Of a stretch of 9,375 bases of DNA, positions 1-7,128 are shown piece after piece; positions within the stretch are counted from its first letter, which is position 1; each line of letters opens with the position of its first letter. Under the pieces are notes generated by a model. That model had not been told where the DNA came from. It was given only the letters and a program-made list of their open reading frames with translations, and did not search any database. The DNA comes from an uncultured Rhodocyclaceae bacterium (GTDB lineage Bacteria; Pseudomonadota; Gammaproteobacteria; Burkholderiales; Rhodocyclaceae), in the NCBI GenBank assembly GCA_903930805.1, contig CAIYZZ010000270.1, positions 1 to 9,375 of the forward strand, read 5' to 3'. The translations under genes were made by a program, and so were the position numbers.

Positions 1-111
1 CCGGCAGCGTGGCTGCGCGATACGCTGGAGAAACTGCCGACCTGCCTCAATAGCAAGATCGATTCGCTGTTGCCTCTCACCGCCGAACCACTACTCAAAA
101 CCACTTCGTAA
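1..111 (+). CDS. IS66-family transposase, C-terminal end (partial)
   Basis: Only the last 36 codons of a gene that begins left of the window; the stop is TAA at 109-111. The protein reads WLRDTLEKLPTCLNSKID then SLLPLT, which matches the C-terminal domain of IS66-type transposases (family pattern W-L-x-D-x-L-x-x-L-P, then D-x-L-L-P). IS66 transposases are large DDE enzymes that cut and join the ends of their element. The catalytic residues lie upstream and cannot be judged here. A candidate IS end sits 27 bp after the stop, as expected for this family. The family call is firm; whether the element is complete or active is unknown. Confidence 0.8.
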   Translation, partial: PAAWLRDTLEKLPTCLNSKIDSLLPLTAEPLLKTTS

Positions 112-138
112 GCATACGCGGATGGGCTGCGCCGTTAC
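1..138 (+). mobile_element. Right end of an IS66-type insertion sequence
   Basis: The transposase tail is followed by GGGCTGCGCCGTTAC at 124-138. Read on the other strand this is GTAACGGCGCAGCCC, which resembles the GTAA-starting terminal inverted repeats of IS66 elements. I place the element boundary at about 138. The left end and the target duplication cannot be checked in this window, so the exact boundary is an inference. Confidence 0.5.
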
Positions 139-427
139 GTTGCCTGAAGTGGAGAGCGGTCATTGACCTGCCTCGGCGACTGAACAGCAGGTATCCGGCG
201 CATTGCTGTCCGACATGGAACGCGGTCTCACGGTCGGCATTGACCGATAAGTTGCCCTGCTCACTCAGCAGGTGAACACAGATTCATGGCTATGTTCGGA
301 GGCAGCGTTGCAAATATGCAGTGCCTGGAAAAATAAATTCGACTCGGATATTGTCCCTCTTCGTCACTGATAATCCATCTGCATCTCTGTCTGTCCCGGA
401 GTGACGGGGTTTCGATTCGCCCCTCGC

Positions 428-456
428 TTGACACCCGATTTCCCGGTCTATATTGT
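428..456 (+). promoter_or_regulatory. Candidate sigma70 promoter in the gene-free region
   Basis: A perfect -35 hexamer TTGACA lies at 428-433. Two -10 choices follow: TATATT at 449-454 (15-bp spacer, 5 of 6 matches) or TATTGT at 451-456 (17-bp spacer, 4 of 6). It points right, toward the integrase, but the next gene starts about 780 bp away. Transcription from it is untested. Confidence 0.4.
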
Positions 457-693
457 TCGTGCCATCAACCGTGACGCGTAACGCATCGCGGTCAAAGTGG
501 CAGCTGGCCACGCAAAACAAACAGCATTGATGAGTGTCGTAACTGGGCAACCGGTTCGCCACATTTAACAACGGCAGCCGACATCGGCGACCGTCGGATT
601 GCAGGGCTCAAGAGAGTTCTCGTCCATTCAGGCAGTGATAGCGGTTTCGCTCGTCCCTGCTTTCCATGGCAATGACCACCTCGGCGGTTGTTA

Positions 694-735
694 TTTTCTA
701 TCCTCGCCGTCAAAGAGACGGGAAGCGATAGAAAA
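694..735. repeat. Long imperfect hairpin
   Basis: The arms TTTTCTATC (694-702) and GATAGAAAA (727-735) are perfectly complementary over 9 bp. Inside them CCGTC (707-711) and GACGG (717-721) form a second 5-bp stem with a 5-base AAAGA loop; small unpaired segments separate the two stems. No clear T-run follows on the + strand, so it is a poor classical terminator. It could be a structured RNA element or the remnant of a small mobile element. Confidence 0.45.
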
Positions 736-1231
736 ATCTCACATGCCCAGATGTCATGGGCCTTTGAACGCTCTGGCAGTCCTCCTGCCACGGCACTAAA
801 ACCACAACTAAAACTCACGCTCAACGTTCAAGGCAACGGGGGCCGCCGAATCTCGGCAGCCAGCAGGCCAGGCAATCTGCCATCCCCGCGATGCGAGTGA
901 AGATGCGTTGGACGATTCATCAGCGCACCATCGGCCGCCATGCCGATAACCATCCTCCCGCCGGGCGCAAGCCTTCCGCGATGGTGTGCGCGTGAATGCA
1001 CGGGCACGAGGCTTGCCCGAAATAGCCTCATCCCGGTCGTGATCGACGACCAGCACTCCGCAGCGACCGGCTGACTCCGGTTCAACACTCACCAACGGGT
1101 GGCGGGGATCGGAGTGCGACTGGGCCCCGGAAGATCGGTGGGCGTGCGTGATCTGCACCCCGCTTCGATCCTCGCTTCCCGTGGCCGGCGTCCAGTCATC
1201 GATCAACCCCAAGAACCAAACAGGAACAGTC

Positions 1232-2197
1232 ATGAGCAAGTTCACCACACAACGCAATTTCGGCTTCGGCAAGCAGATGGACTGGGCTGGTCACCAGGCA
1301 CTAAAGGATATCTATGGCCGAGGACATTTCGGCACGGTGGCCAGTCATGCCCAACGCTGGCAGCAATTCTGCAACTGGGCAAGATCCAACCACGGCATCA
1401 AAGATGCCTGCGCCATCGATCAATCACTGCTGGAACGCTATGCCGCCGATTTGGTAGAACGGGTCGAGGATGAAACCTTGGCCGTCAGCTATGCCCAGAA
1501 CCTGATCGTCTCGGCCAACATCAGCCTGGAAGCCCTGCGTCAGGACAAGACCATCCGTATCGAGTCGCCGGCTAGCTGGGTAGGGAAACGGCAGACAGTC
1601 CGCACCAGAGTGCCGGACGGCATGGACTGGTCAGAAATTTGTCGCTTGGTTGCCTGCTTGCGCCAAAATAATCTGCACCGGGCAGCTGCCATCGTCCAGC
1701 TCTGCCGCTGTTTCGGAATACGTCTCCGCGAGGCAATCCTCGCCAAACCAGCGGACTGGCAACGGCAGGCCAGGGAACGCGGGCAGATCGATGTTCGGGA
1801 TGGCACCAAGGGCGGCCGGGGCAAGGAAGTCGCACGCTGGGTGCCGGTCAGCGAACGTGGTCAGCTTGCCCTTCGTGAAGCTGTCCGGGTAAGAATCCAG
1901 TTGGGCGGGCAGAACCTGCTCAAGCCTGACGAGAACTTTGACGATCTGGTCAATGATGGCGAAGTCCATCGGGCAAGAAAAGTCCTGCACGAGTTCGGCA
2001 TCAAGGGTTACCACGAACTCCGTGCGGCTTGGGCCTGCGAACGATACGAGGAAATCTCGGAGGTGACTGCACCGGTCCTGCAGGAAGGAAAATCATTTGG
2101 TCAGCTAAATGATGAACAGTTCCGGCTGACCCTGGCGCGCGAACTCGGCCATGATCGGATCGATGTCGTGGCCGCCTACATCGGGGCACGGCCATGA
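1232..2197 (+). CDS. Tyrosine-recombinase-like integrase (Integrase_1 type)
   Basis: A 321-residue protein of the 'integrase domain-containing' family found on integrative elements and plasmids, expected to bind and recombine DNA. The N-terminal ~110 residues form the SAM-like core-binding part (MSKFTTQRNFGFGK... with a GxxxTVxxHxxRWxxF pattern). The catalytic half keeps every tyrosine-recombinase residue I can align: R164 in FGIRLREA, K193 in GTKGGRGK, H261 and R264 in YHELR, H307 in LGH and the terminal tyrosine Y316 in AAYIG. The start at 1232 is preferred over an in-frame ATG at 1148 because AGGA lies at 1222-1225 with a 6-bp spacer and the family begins here. The stop overlaps the next start (ATGA, 2194-2197), indicating translational coupling. 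No att repeat was recognised, so its target is unknown. It may be a site-specific recombinase or an accessory DNA-binding relative. Confidence 0.85.
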   Translation: MSKFTTQRNFGFGKQMDWAGHQALKDIYGRGHFGTVASHAQRWQQFCNWARSNHGIKDACAIDQSLLERYAADLVERVEDETLAVSYAQNLIVSANISLEALRQDKTIRIESPASWVGKRQTVRTRVPDGMDWSEICRLVACLRQNNLHRAAAIVQLCRCFGIRLREAILAKPADWQRQARERGQIDVRDGTKGGRGKEVARWVPVSERGQLALREAVRVRIQLGGQNLLKPDENFDDLVNDGEVHRARKVLHEFGIKGYHELRAAWACERYEEISEVTAPVLQEGKSFGQLNDEQFRLTLARELGHDRIDVVAAYIGARP

Positions 2198-2541
2198 GCA
2201 TCGCGATCCTGCTGAAGCGATCGCTGCCGGGATCGAAGTCGAGTATCGTCGGGCATATCGAGCGGGGTGAGCGTATTGCTCAAGCGATCCAGCAGCGCTT
2301 CGGCATCAGCGAACCGCGCCAGTGGCAGGCAAAGCATCTGCGCTGGGTGATGGAGCGCTGGGCCAGCGAGAAATCGGAGTCGACACGATATGACTACTGG
2401 CGGACAGCGAGGGTGCTGGCGTCGGTACTGAATCACTGGCCGGACTGGGAACCGCATTTGCGAGGTGAGTGGTGTCGGCGGGGAATCGGAGGGAGGAGGG
2501 CGAAGCTGGTGCATGCGAGTGTCGAGTTCAAAGTGCTCTAG
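2194..2541 (+). CDS. Small companion of the integrase, SAM-like helical protein
   Basis: A 115-residue protein whose ATG overlaps the integrase stop in an ATGA, so it is probably translated by coupling; I see no independent ribosome site. I recall similar proteins (starting MSIAxLLKRSLPxSK, with a conserved GHIERGERIAQAI segment) directly after this integrase type, but know of no experimental function. Residues 25-95 read like the helical core-binding (SAM-like) domain of recombinases: the basic/aromatic pattern includes WQAKHLRWVMERW, STRYDYWRTAR and HWPDWEPHLRG. It has no catalytic tyrosine or HxxR motif, no signal peptide and no membrane segment. The last ~20 residues (after HLRGEW) are basic and look less conserved. 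It may bind DNA with the integrase or act as a directionality or accessory factor; this is inference. Confidence 0.7.
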   Translation: MSIAILLKRSLPGSKSSIVGHIERGERIAQAIQQRFGISEPRQWQAKHLRWVMERWASEKSESTRYDYWRTARVLASVLNHWPDWEPHLRGEWCRRGIGGRRAKLVHASVEFKVL

Positions 2542-2551
2542 CTTCGCTAGA
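2537..2551. repeat. Short hairpin over the stop codon
   Basis: TCTAGC (2537-2542) and GCTAGA (2546-2551) form a perfect 6-bp stem around a TTC loop, covering the TAG stop of the integrase companion. No T-run follows, so it is at best a weak terminator or an RNA-protecting structure. Confidence 0.3.
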
Positions 2552-2897
2552 TTGCCAAGGCGCCAGCTCGCAACGCCCGCGGATTGACGATGGGAAAATA
2601 TTGATAGAAAAGCCGCTGTGGCAAAAAAACAGGGCGGCGCTTCAGGTTCCGCAATGCGGTGATGAGCCCCAGCGCGTGGTCTCGGCCAGGGGCCGCTCGG
2701 GAACAGAAAATTTGCCCTGATCTGGCGTCAGCAGTAAAGATCGCATTGCAGTCACTGACTGAAATCGGCCCACGGACCGGTCATCGGCCTAACTGTCGCG
2801 GCCTAACCGGCCACCGGCGGTCTGATGACGTAAAACCAAAATCATTCAGGTGAAGTTAAGAGCCTCGCAGCCTGTCACTGCCGACAATGGGAAGGCA
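2542..2897. other. Gene-free stretch with small repeats
   Basis: About 350 bp with no convincing gene. Visible structure: CGGCCTAAC repeated directly at 2785-2793 and 2799-2807 (14-bp period) within a run of CCGG-rich words, and a small hairpin CAGTC-ACT-GACTG at 2749-2761. TTGACG at 2584-2589 is promoter-like but has no -10 box at a suitable distance. It separates the integrase pair from the truncated gene and may be ancestral upstream DNA of the latter. Confidence 0.4.
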
Positions 2898-3101
2898 ATG
2901 ACTTTGAACGAGAAGGACTTGCCCACAGCAACGGAGGGCGTTGCGCTAGCAACTAGCATGGCCGCAAGTGGTCCAGCGGGGAGTCATTTCGAAGGCCAAG
3001 TCGGTGCCTTTTACCTGTTGTCAATGCTGAGCAGTGCTCATCCTCGTGGACTTTACGATCATTTTCAGGACGCATGGGCTACCGCAAATCTCGTTGCCTA
3101 A
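2898..3101 (+). pseudogene. N-terminal remnant of a large ATP-binding/STAND-like protein
   Basis: The frame encodes 67 residues from an ATG at 2898; an in-frame GTG at 2850 is an alternative. Residues ~15-51 (ATSMAASGPAGSHFEGQVGA then FYLLSMLSSAHPRGL) match a pattern I recall from the extreme N-terminus of very large ATP-binding proteins in defence islands, where G-x-x-FEGQVGAxYLL is followed by RGLPGT and a long protein. Here the match stops after PRGL (about position 3049) and 16 unrelated residues lead to a stop at 3099-3101. The rest of the gene is absent, which points to a deletion or insertion joint. GGGAAGG at 2889-2895 is purine-rich but only 2 bases from the ATG. Alternatively it is an independent small protein. 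The family link is from memory and needs a profile search. Confidence 0.5.
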
Positions 3102-3198
3102 GTGGCCGGAGTCGGTCGATAGTAACAGTACAAGGGTAGCGCCAGATTACGATCACTGACACCGTTCCTCCATTGCGTTCGTTAGGCTCGATCACTCG

Positions 3199-3224
3199 GA
3201 AGCCGCCACCGGGTAGGCGGTTTC
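3199..3224. repeat. GC-rich hairpin
   Basis: GAAGCCGCC (3199-3207) pairs with GGCGGTTTC (3216-3224) over 9 bp, including one G-T wobble, around an 8-base ACCGGGTA loop. The short TTT lies inside the stem rather than after it, so terminator function is possible but not clear. Confidence 0.4.
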
Positions 3225-3391
3225 GGTGAAATGCATCGGGACTTTGTGGCCATCCCGTTTTGCTGGCTCACTTGGTGCGCCGCCGCCCGCAGATAATCAA
3301 CTCGCGGTGATGCGAAATTCATCATCGTCAGCTGTTGTTCGATGAAATAATACTTCCCGCAGCCATTACGCTAGCATCTCAGAAACCCTGT

Positions 3392-3429
3392 CTGCATTGC
3401 GCATACTTGGGTGCTGATGGACAATGCAG
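3392..3429. promoter_or_regulatory. Inverted repeat ahead of the helicase start
   Basis: CTGCATTG (3392-3399) and CAATGCAG (3422-3429) are a perfect 8-bp inverted repeat separated by 22 bases. The right arm covers the upstream in-frame ATG at 3424, and the repeat ends about 45 bp before the preferred start at 3475. It could be an operator or a leader RNA structure; no binding protein can be named. Confidence 0.3.
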
Positions 3430-3474
3430 GGCATAGCAGGGATCTACGAGAACATAGAGAAGACGCCACTGAAA

Positions 3475-6400
3475 ATGAAACTCGAACAACTCCTGCCTAG
3501 CGCCGTCATTCGCGGCATCGTCCCCGATGCATTGGTGACGGTCGTCAGCGTCCAGTGGTTCGGCTCGGAGGCGCTGGAGCTTACCTACAAGACTGCCTCC
3601 GGCAAAGTCGCCAACGAGCTGCTCTACCGTGACGACGAGCCTCGTCTGGAACTGGTCGAGCAAGGCAGGCCTTGGAGTTTTGACGGCGACGGCGCACTGT
3701 TCCGGCTGGTGTCCGAGGCGCAGCGTATTCGCCTCGCTTATCTGTTCGACCCGGTTCTGGCGGTCCATACCTCGGTCGTCGACCCGCTGCCGCACCAGAT
3801 CACCGCCGTCTACGAGTCCATGCTGCCGCGCCAGCCACTGCGCTTCCTGCTGGCGGACGATCCCGGCGCCGGCAAGACCATCATGGCCGGCCTGCTCATC
3901 AAGGAACTGATCGCCCGTGGCGACCTGCAACGCTGCCTGATCGTTTGCCCCGGCAGCCTTGCCGAGCAGTGGCAAGACGAACTGTTCCGGCGCTTTCATT
4001 TACCCTTCGAGATTCTCACTAACGACAAACTGGAAGCGGCGCGCACCGGCAACTGGTTCCTCGAAACCAACCTGGTCATTGCCCGCCTCGACAAGCTATC
4101 ACGCAACGAAGACGTGCAGCTGAAGCTTCAGGCACCCGATTGCCGGTGGGACTTGGTGGTCTGCGACGAGGCCCACAAGATGTCGGCCACGGTGTTCGGT
4201 GGCGAGACCAAATACACCAAGCGTTATCGCCTCGGACAACTGCTTTCCACCCTCACTCGGCACTTCCTGCTGATGTCAGCCACCCCGCACAACGGCAAGG
4301 AAGCCGACTTTCAGTTGTTCATGGCGCTGCTGGACGGCGACCGCTTCGAGGGCCGCTACCGGGATGGTATGCACACGGCGGACGTTTCGGACCTGATGCG
4401 CCGGATGGTGAAAGAAAGCCTGCTCAAGTTCGATGGCACCCCGCTGTTCCCGCAGCGCATCGCCTACACCGTGCCCTACAAGCTGTCGGATGCGGAAACT
4501 CACCTCTACCGGATCGTCACCGATTACGTGCGCGAGGAATTCAACCGCGCCGAAGCCTTAGAAAACGACAAGCGCGCTGGCACCGTCGGCTTTGCGCTGA
4601 CTATCCTGCAACGGCGTCTGGCGTCATCTCCCGAAGCCATCTATCAATCGCTGCGTCGTCGGCGCGAGCGTCTGGAAAGCCGGCTGCGCGAGTTGGAAGT
4701 GCTCCAGCGTGGCGGGCAGATCGCACCCATCGTCGCTGCCAGCGTTCCGGTCCTCGACAGCGAAGACGTGGAGGATCTCGACGAAGCACCCGACAACGAA
4801 GTCGAAGCCGCCGAGGAAGAAATCCTCGATCAGGCCACCGCCGCCCGCTCCATTGCCGAGTTGCGCGCCGAGATCGAAACCCTAAAAGGACTGGAAGGCC
4901 ATGCCCTGGCTGTCCGGCGCAGTGGCACCGATACCAAGTGGCGCGAACTGGCCAGCCTCCTCGACGAGATATTCATTGTCGCAGGTGCCGCCAATCGTGC
5001 TGCTGAACCTGATGCGCCCTACGGTGCCGGCGCGATACCGCCACCCAAACCCTCTCCGCACCAGAAACTGGTCATTTTCACCGAGCACCGCGACACCCTG
5101 AACTACCTCGCTGGGCGCATTACCGATAGGCTAGGCCGCAAGGAAGCCGTAGTCATCATCCACGGTGGCATCGGTCGCGAAGAGCGCCTGAAGGTGCAGG
5201 AATCCTTCAAGCACGACCCCGAGGTGCAAGTGCTGCTGGCGACCGATGCCGCTGGCGAGGGCATCAACCTGCAACGCGCGCACCTGATGGTCAACTACGA
5301 TCTACCGTGGAACCCGAATCGGCTGGAACAGCGCTTTGGTCGCATCCATCGCATCGGCCAAACCGAGGTTTGTCACCTGTGGAATCTGGTGGCGGACGAT
5401 ACCCGTGAAGGCGACGTCTACCGCAAACTGCTGGAAAAGCTTGAACTCGCGCGCCAGGCGCTGGGTGGCCAGGTATTCGACGTGCTCGGCAAGCTCCAGT
5501 TTGAGGGCAAGTCCTTGCGTGAACTGCTGATCGAGGCCATCCGCCACGGTGAAAAGCCCGAGGTCAAGGCTTACTTGACTACTGTGCTCGATACCGTGCT
5601 CGACCGTGGCCACCTTCAGGGTTTGCTTGAAGAACGCGTGCTTGCCCACGACGTAATGGATGTCAGCCAGGTACAGCGTATCCGCGAAGACATGGAACGG
5701 GCCGACGCCCGTCGCCTGCAACCGCATTACATCGAATCCTTTTTTCACGAAGCCTTTAAACGGCTCGGCGGCACCGCCAAGCAACGCGAAACTCGTCGCT
5801 ACGAAATCACCCATGTTCCGGCCCCGGTGCGTAACCGGGATCGCCTCATCGGCTTTGGCGAACCCGTTCTTCCGCGTTACGAACGTATCGCCTTCGAGAA
5901 GTCCCTAGTGGCTCCGCAGGGCGAGCCACTGGCAGCCTTTGTCTGTCCCGGCCACCCGCTGCTCGACGCCGTTATCGACCTCACGCTGGAGCGCAATCGC
6001 GACCTGCTGAAACGCGGCACTGTGCTGGTAGATGAACGCGATCCGGGCACTCAGCCCCGTGTGCTGTTCTATCTGGAGCATTCAATCCAAGACGCCAGCC
6101 TCACCCGCGCCGGAGAGCGTCGTGTTGTTTCCAAGCGCATGCTCTATGTGGAGCAGGACGCCGGCGGTGTCACCCGTCATGTGCATTACGCCCCATACCT
6201 CGACTACCGCCCTATAGCGGCAGGCGAGGCCGGTATCGAGGCTATCCTTGACCGGCCGGAGTGCCAGTGGATCAACCGCGAACTGGAGCAGAAAGCGCAG
6301 GGCTATGCCGTTGCCAGCGTGGTGCCGGAACACATGGCTGAAGTGCGTGGTCACAAGCTCGAACTCATTGCCAAGACCGAAGCGGCGGTCAAGGATCGGC

Positions 6401-7065
6401 TCACCAAGGAAATCACCTACTGGGATCATCGTGCCGAAGAACTCAAGCTTCAGGAGCAGGCCGGCAGACCGAACGCCAAGCTCAACTCCGGCGAGGCCCG
6501 CAAGCGCGCCGACCTCCTGCAAGGGAGACTGCAAAAACGGCTGGAAGAACTGAAGCTCGAAGCCCAGCTATCCCCATTGCCGCCGGTGGTGCTGGGCGGC
6601 CTGCTGGTCGTTCCCGTCGGTCTGTTGCAGACCATGGGTGGCAGAGCCGCCGTCTCGCCAGCGCCGACTTTCACTTCACCCGCCGACACTCAGGCCAGCG
6701 CCGCACGCGCTCGCGCCATCGTCATGGACATCGAGCGCAGTCTGGGCTTCGACCCCACCGACCGTGAATTCGAAAAACTAGGTTATGACATCGAAAGCCG
6801 CGTTCCTGGCACCGGCAAGTTGCGCTTCATCGAAGTGAAAGGCCGCGTCTCTGGCGCGCCAACCATCACAGTGACAAGAAACGAAATTCTCTACTCGCTC
6901 AACAAGCCGGACGATTTCATTCTCGCCATTGTCGAATTCACTGGTGAAAACACCCACCAGCCCCATTACCTGCGCCAACCTTTCCAGCGCGAGCCGGACT
7001 TCGGCGTCACCAGTGTGAACTACGATTTTGCCGACCTGCTGGCGCGGACGGAGACACCGCGATGA
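3475..7065 (+). CDS. SNF2-type helicase with C-terminal DUF3883 domain
   Basis: A 1196-residue superfamily 2 ATPase expected to translocate on or remodel DNA, from a family common in defence islands. Visible motifs: Walker A DDPGAGKT (128-135), Walker B DEAH (231-234), SAT (268-270), motif V ATDAAGEGINLQ (589-600) and motif VI RFGRIHRIGQT (620-630). Between the two helicase lobes lies an arginine-rich helical stretch (~390-412) followed by an acidic linker (~428-452). Residues ~960-1035 look helical and charged, possibly coiled-coil. The C-terminus (~1080-1185) fits DUF3883, a PD-(D/E)xK-like fold, with GYDIES (D1105) and FIEVKGR (E1120, K1122), so a nuclease or DNA-binding role is plausible. 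The start at 3475 (MKLEQLLP) is where the family begins; an upstream in-frame ATG at 3424 would add 17 residues. It resembles, but is not clearly, the DISARM helicase DrmD; other DISARM genes are absent. Length and motifs appear intact. Confidence 0.9.
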   Translation: MKLEQLLPSAVIRGIVPDALVTVVSVQWFGSEALELTYKTASGKVANELLYRDDEPRLELVEQGRPWSFDGDGALFRLVSEAQRIRLAYLFDPVLAVHTSVVDPLPHQITAVYESMLPRQPLRFLLADDPGAGKTIMAGLLIKELIARGDLQRCLIVCPGSLAEQWQDELFRRFHLPFEILTNDKLEAARTGNWFLETNLVIARLDKLSRNEDVQLKLQAPDCRWDLVVCDEAHKMSATVFGGETKYTKRYRLGQLLSTLTRHFLLMSATPHNGKEADFQLFMALLDGDRFEGRYRDGMHTADVSDLMRRMVKESLLKFDGTPLFPQRIAYTVPYKLSDAETHLYRIVTDYVREEFNRAEALENDKRAGTVGFALTILQRRLASSPEAIYQSLRRRRERLESRLRELEVLQRGGQIAPIVAASVPVLDSEDVEDLDEAPDNEVEAAEEEILDQATAARSIAELRAEIETLKGLEGHALAVRRSGTDTKWRELASLLDEIFIVAGAANRAAEPDAPYGAGAIPPPKPSPHQKLVIFTEHRDTLNYLAGRITDRLGRKEAVVIIHGGIGREERLKVQESFKHDPEVQVLLATDAAGEGINLQRAHLMVNYDLPWNPNRLEQRFGRIHRIGQTEVCHLWNLVADDTREGDVYRKLLEKLELARQALGGQVFDVLGKLQFEGKSLRELLIEAIRHGEKPEVKAYLTTVLDTVLDRGHLQGLLEERVLAHDVMDVSQVQRIREDMERADARRLQPHYIESFFHEAFKRLGGTAKQRETRRYEITHVPAPVRNRDRLIGFGEPVLPRYERIAFEKSLVAPQGEPLAAFVCPGHPLLDAVIDLTLERNRDLLKRGTVLVDERDPGTQPRVLFYLEHSIQDASLTRAGERRVVSKRMLYVEQDAGGVTRHVHYAPYLDYRPIAAGEAGIEAILDRPECQWINRELEQKAQGYAVASVVPEHMAEVRGHKLELIAKTEAAVKDRLTKEITYWDHRAEELKLQEQAGRPNAKLNSGEARKRADLLQGRLQKRLEELKLEAQLSPLPPVVLGGLLVVPVGLLQTMGGRAAVSPAPTFTSPADTQASAARARAIVMDIERSLGFDPTDREFEKLGYDIESRVPGTGKLRFIEVKGRVSGAPTITVTRNEILYSLNKPDDFILAIVEFTGENTHQPHYLRQPFQREPDFGVTSVNYDFADLLARTETPR

Positions 7066-7106
7066 ACCCTTGCCGATTCGACTCGGCAGCATGGACAGCG
7101 CCATGA
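7062..7106 (+). other. 14-codon mini-frame and hairpin in the helicase/AlbA_2 gap
   Basis: The helicase stop forms an ATGA, and the ATG opens a frame of 14 codons (MNPCRFDSAAWTAP) ending TGA at 7104-7106, 22 bp before the next gene. It may carry ribosomes toward the next start, whose own ribosome site is weak, or be a relic of a lost gene. TGCCGA (7071-7076) and TCGGCA (7083-7088) form a 6-bp stem with no T-run, so I do not call a terminator here. Probably not a functional protein. Confidence 0.25.
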
Positions 7107-7128
7107 CTTCAGAGTAAATTGCAGAGCC

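Larger units (their letters stand above)
139..1231. other. Gene-free 1.1 kb between the IS end and the integrase
   Basis: I find no convincing gene here. Open frames exist on the minus strand (for example 808-1272 and 828-1088), but they show no recognisable family pattern, are arginine- and serine-rich in the manner of chance frames in GC-rich DNA, and lack good ribosome sites. Composition varies: 290-760 is relatively AT-rich, 830-1230 GC-rich. It holds a promoter-like site (428-456) and a long imperfect hairpin (694-735), listed separately. Possible content is a decayed gene, the regulatory leader of the integrase, or a non-coding RNA. Confidence 0.5.
3102..3474. other. Gene-free junction upstream of the helicase
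   Basis: About 370 bp without a gene I can support. It contains a 9-bp hairpin (3199-3224) and an 8-bp inverted repeat (3392-3429), listed separately. The left part (3102-3170) has AAGTGGCCGGAGTCGG and GATTACGATCACTGACACC, words that remind me of IS21-family end regions, but I cannot delimit an element. No convincing -35/-10 pair for the helicase was found; TAATAC at about 3346-3351 has no good -35 partner. Confidence 0.4.

Noticed and set aside
1148..1231. Upstream in-frame start for the integrase
   Set aside because: The added 28 residues do not look like the family, whereas ATG 1232 has AGGA at a 6-bp spacing and begins the conserved part.
808..1272. Minus-strand frames of 154 and 86 codons ahead of the integrase
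   Set aside because: No recognisable motif, chance-like arginine/serine-rich composition, and overlap with the integrase start and leader.
3424..3474. Upstream in-frame ATG for the helicase
   Set aside because: The 17 added residues are outside the conserved family start (MKLEQLLP) and the ATG lies in an inverted repeat arm; kept only as an alternative.
3379..3999. A 206-codon minus-strand frame with a plausible-looking composition
   Set aside because: It overlaps the conserved N-terminus and Walker A of the helicase and is a frame shadow of it.
3475..7065. Full DISARM or Zorya system
   Set aside because: Only one helicase of a broadly similar type is present; no DrmA/B/C, methylase or ZorA/B/C-like genes are in the window.
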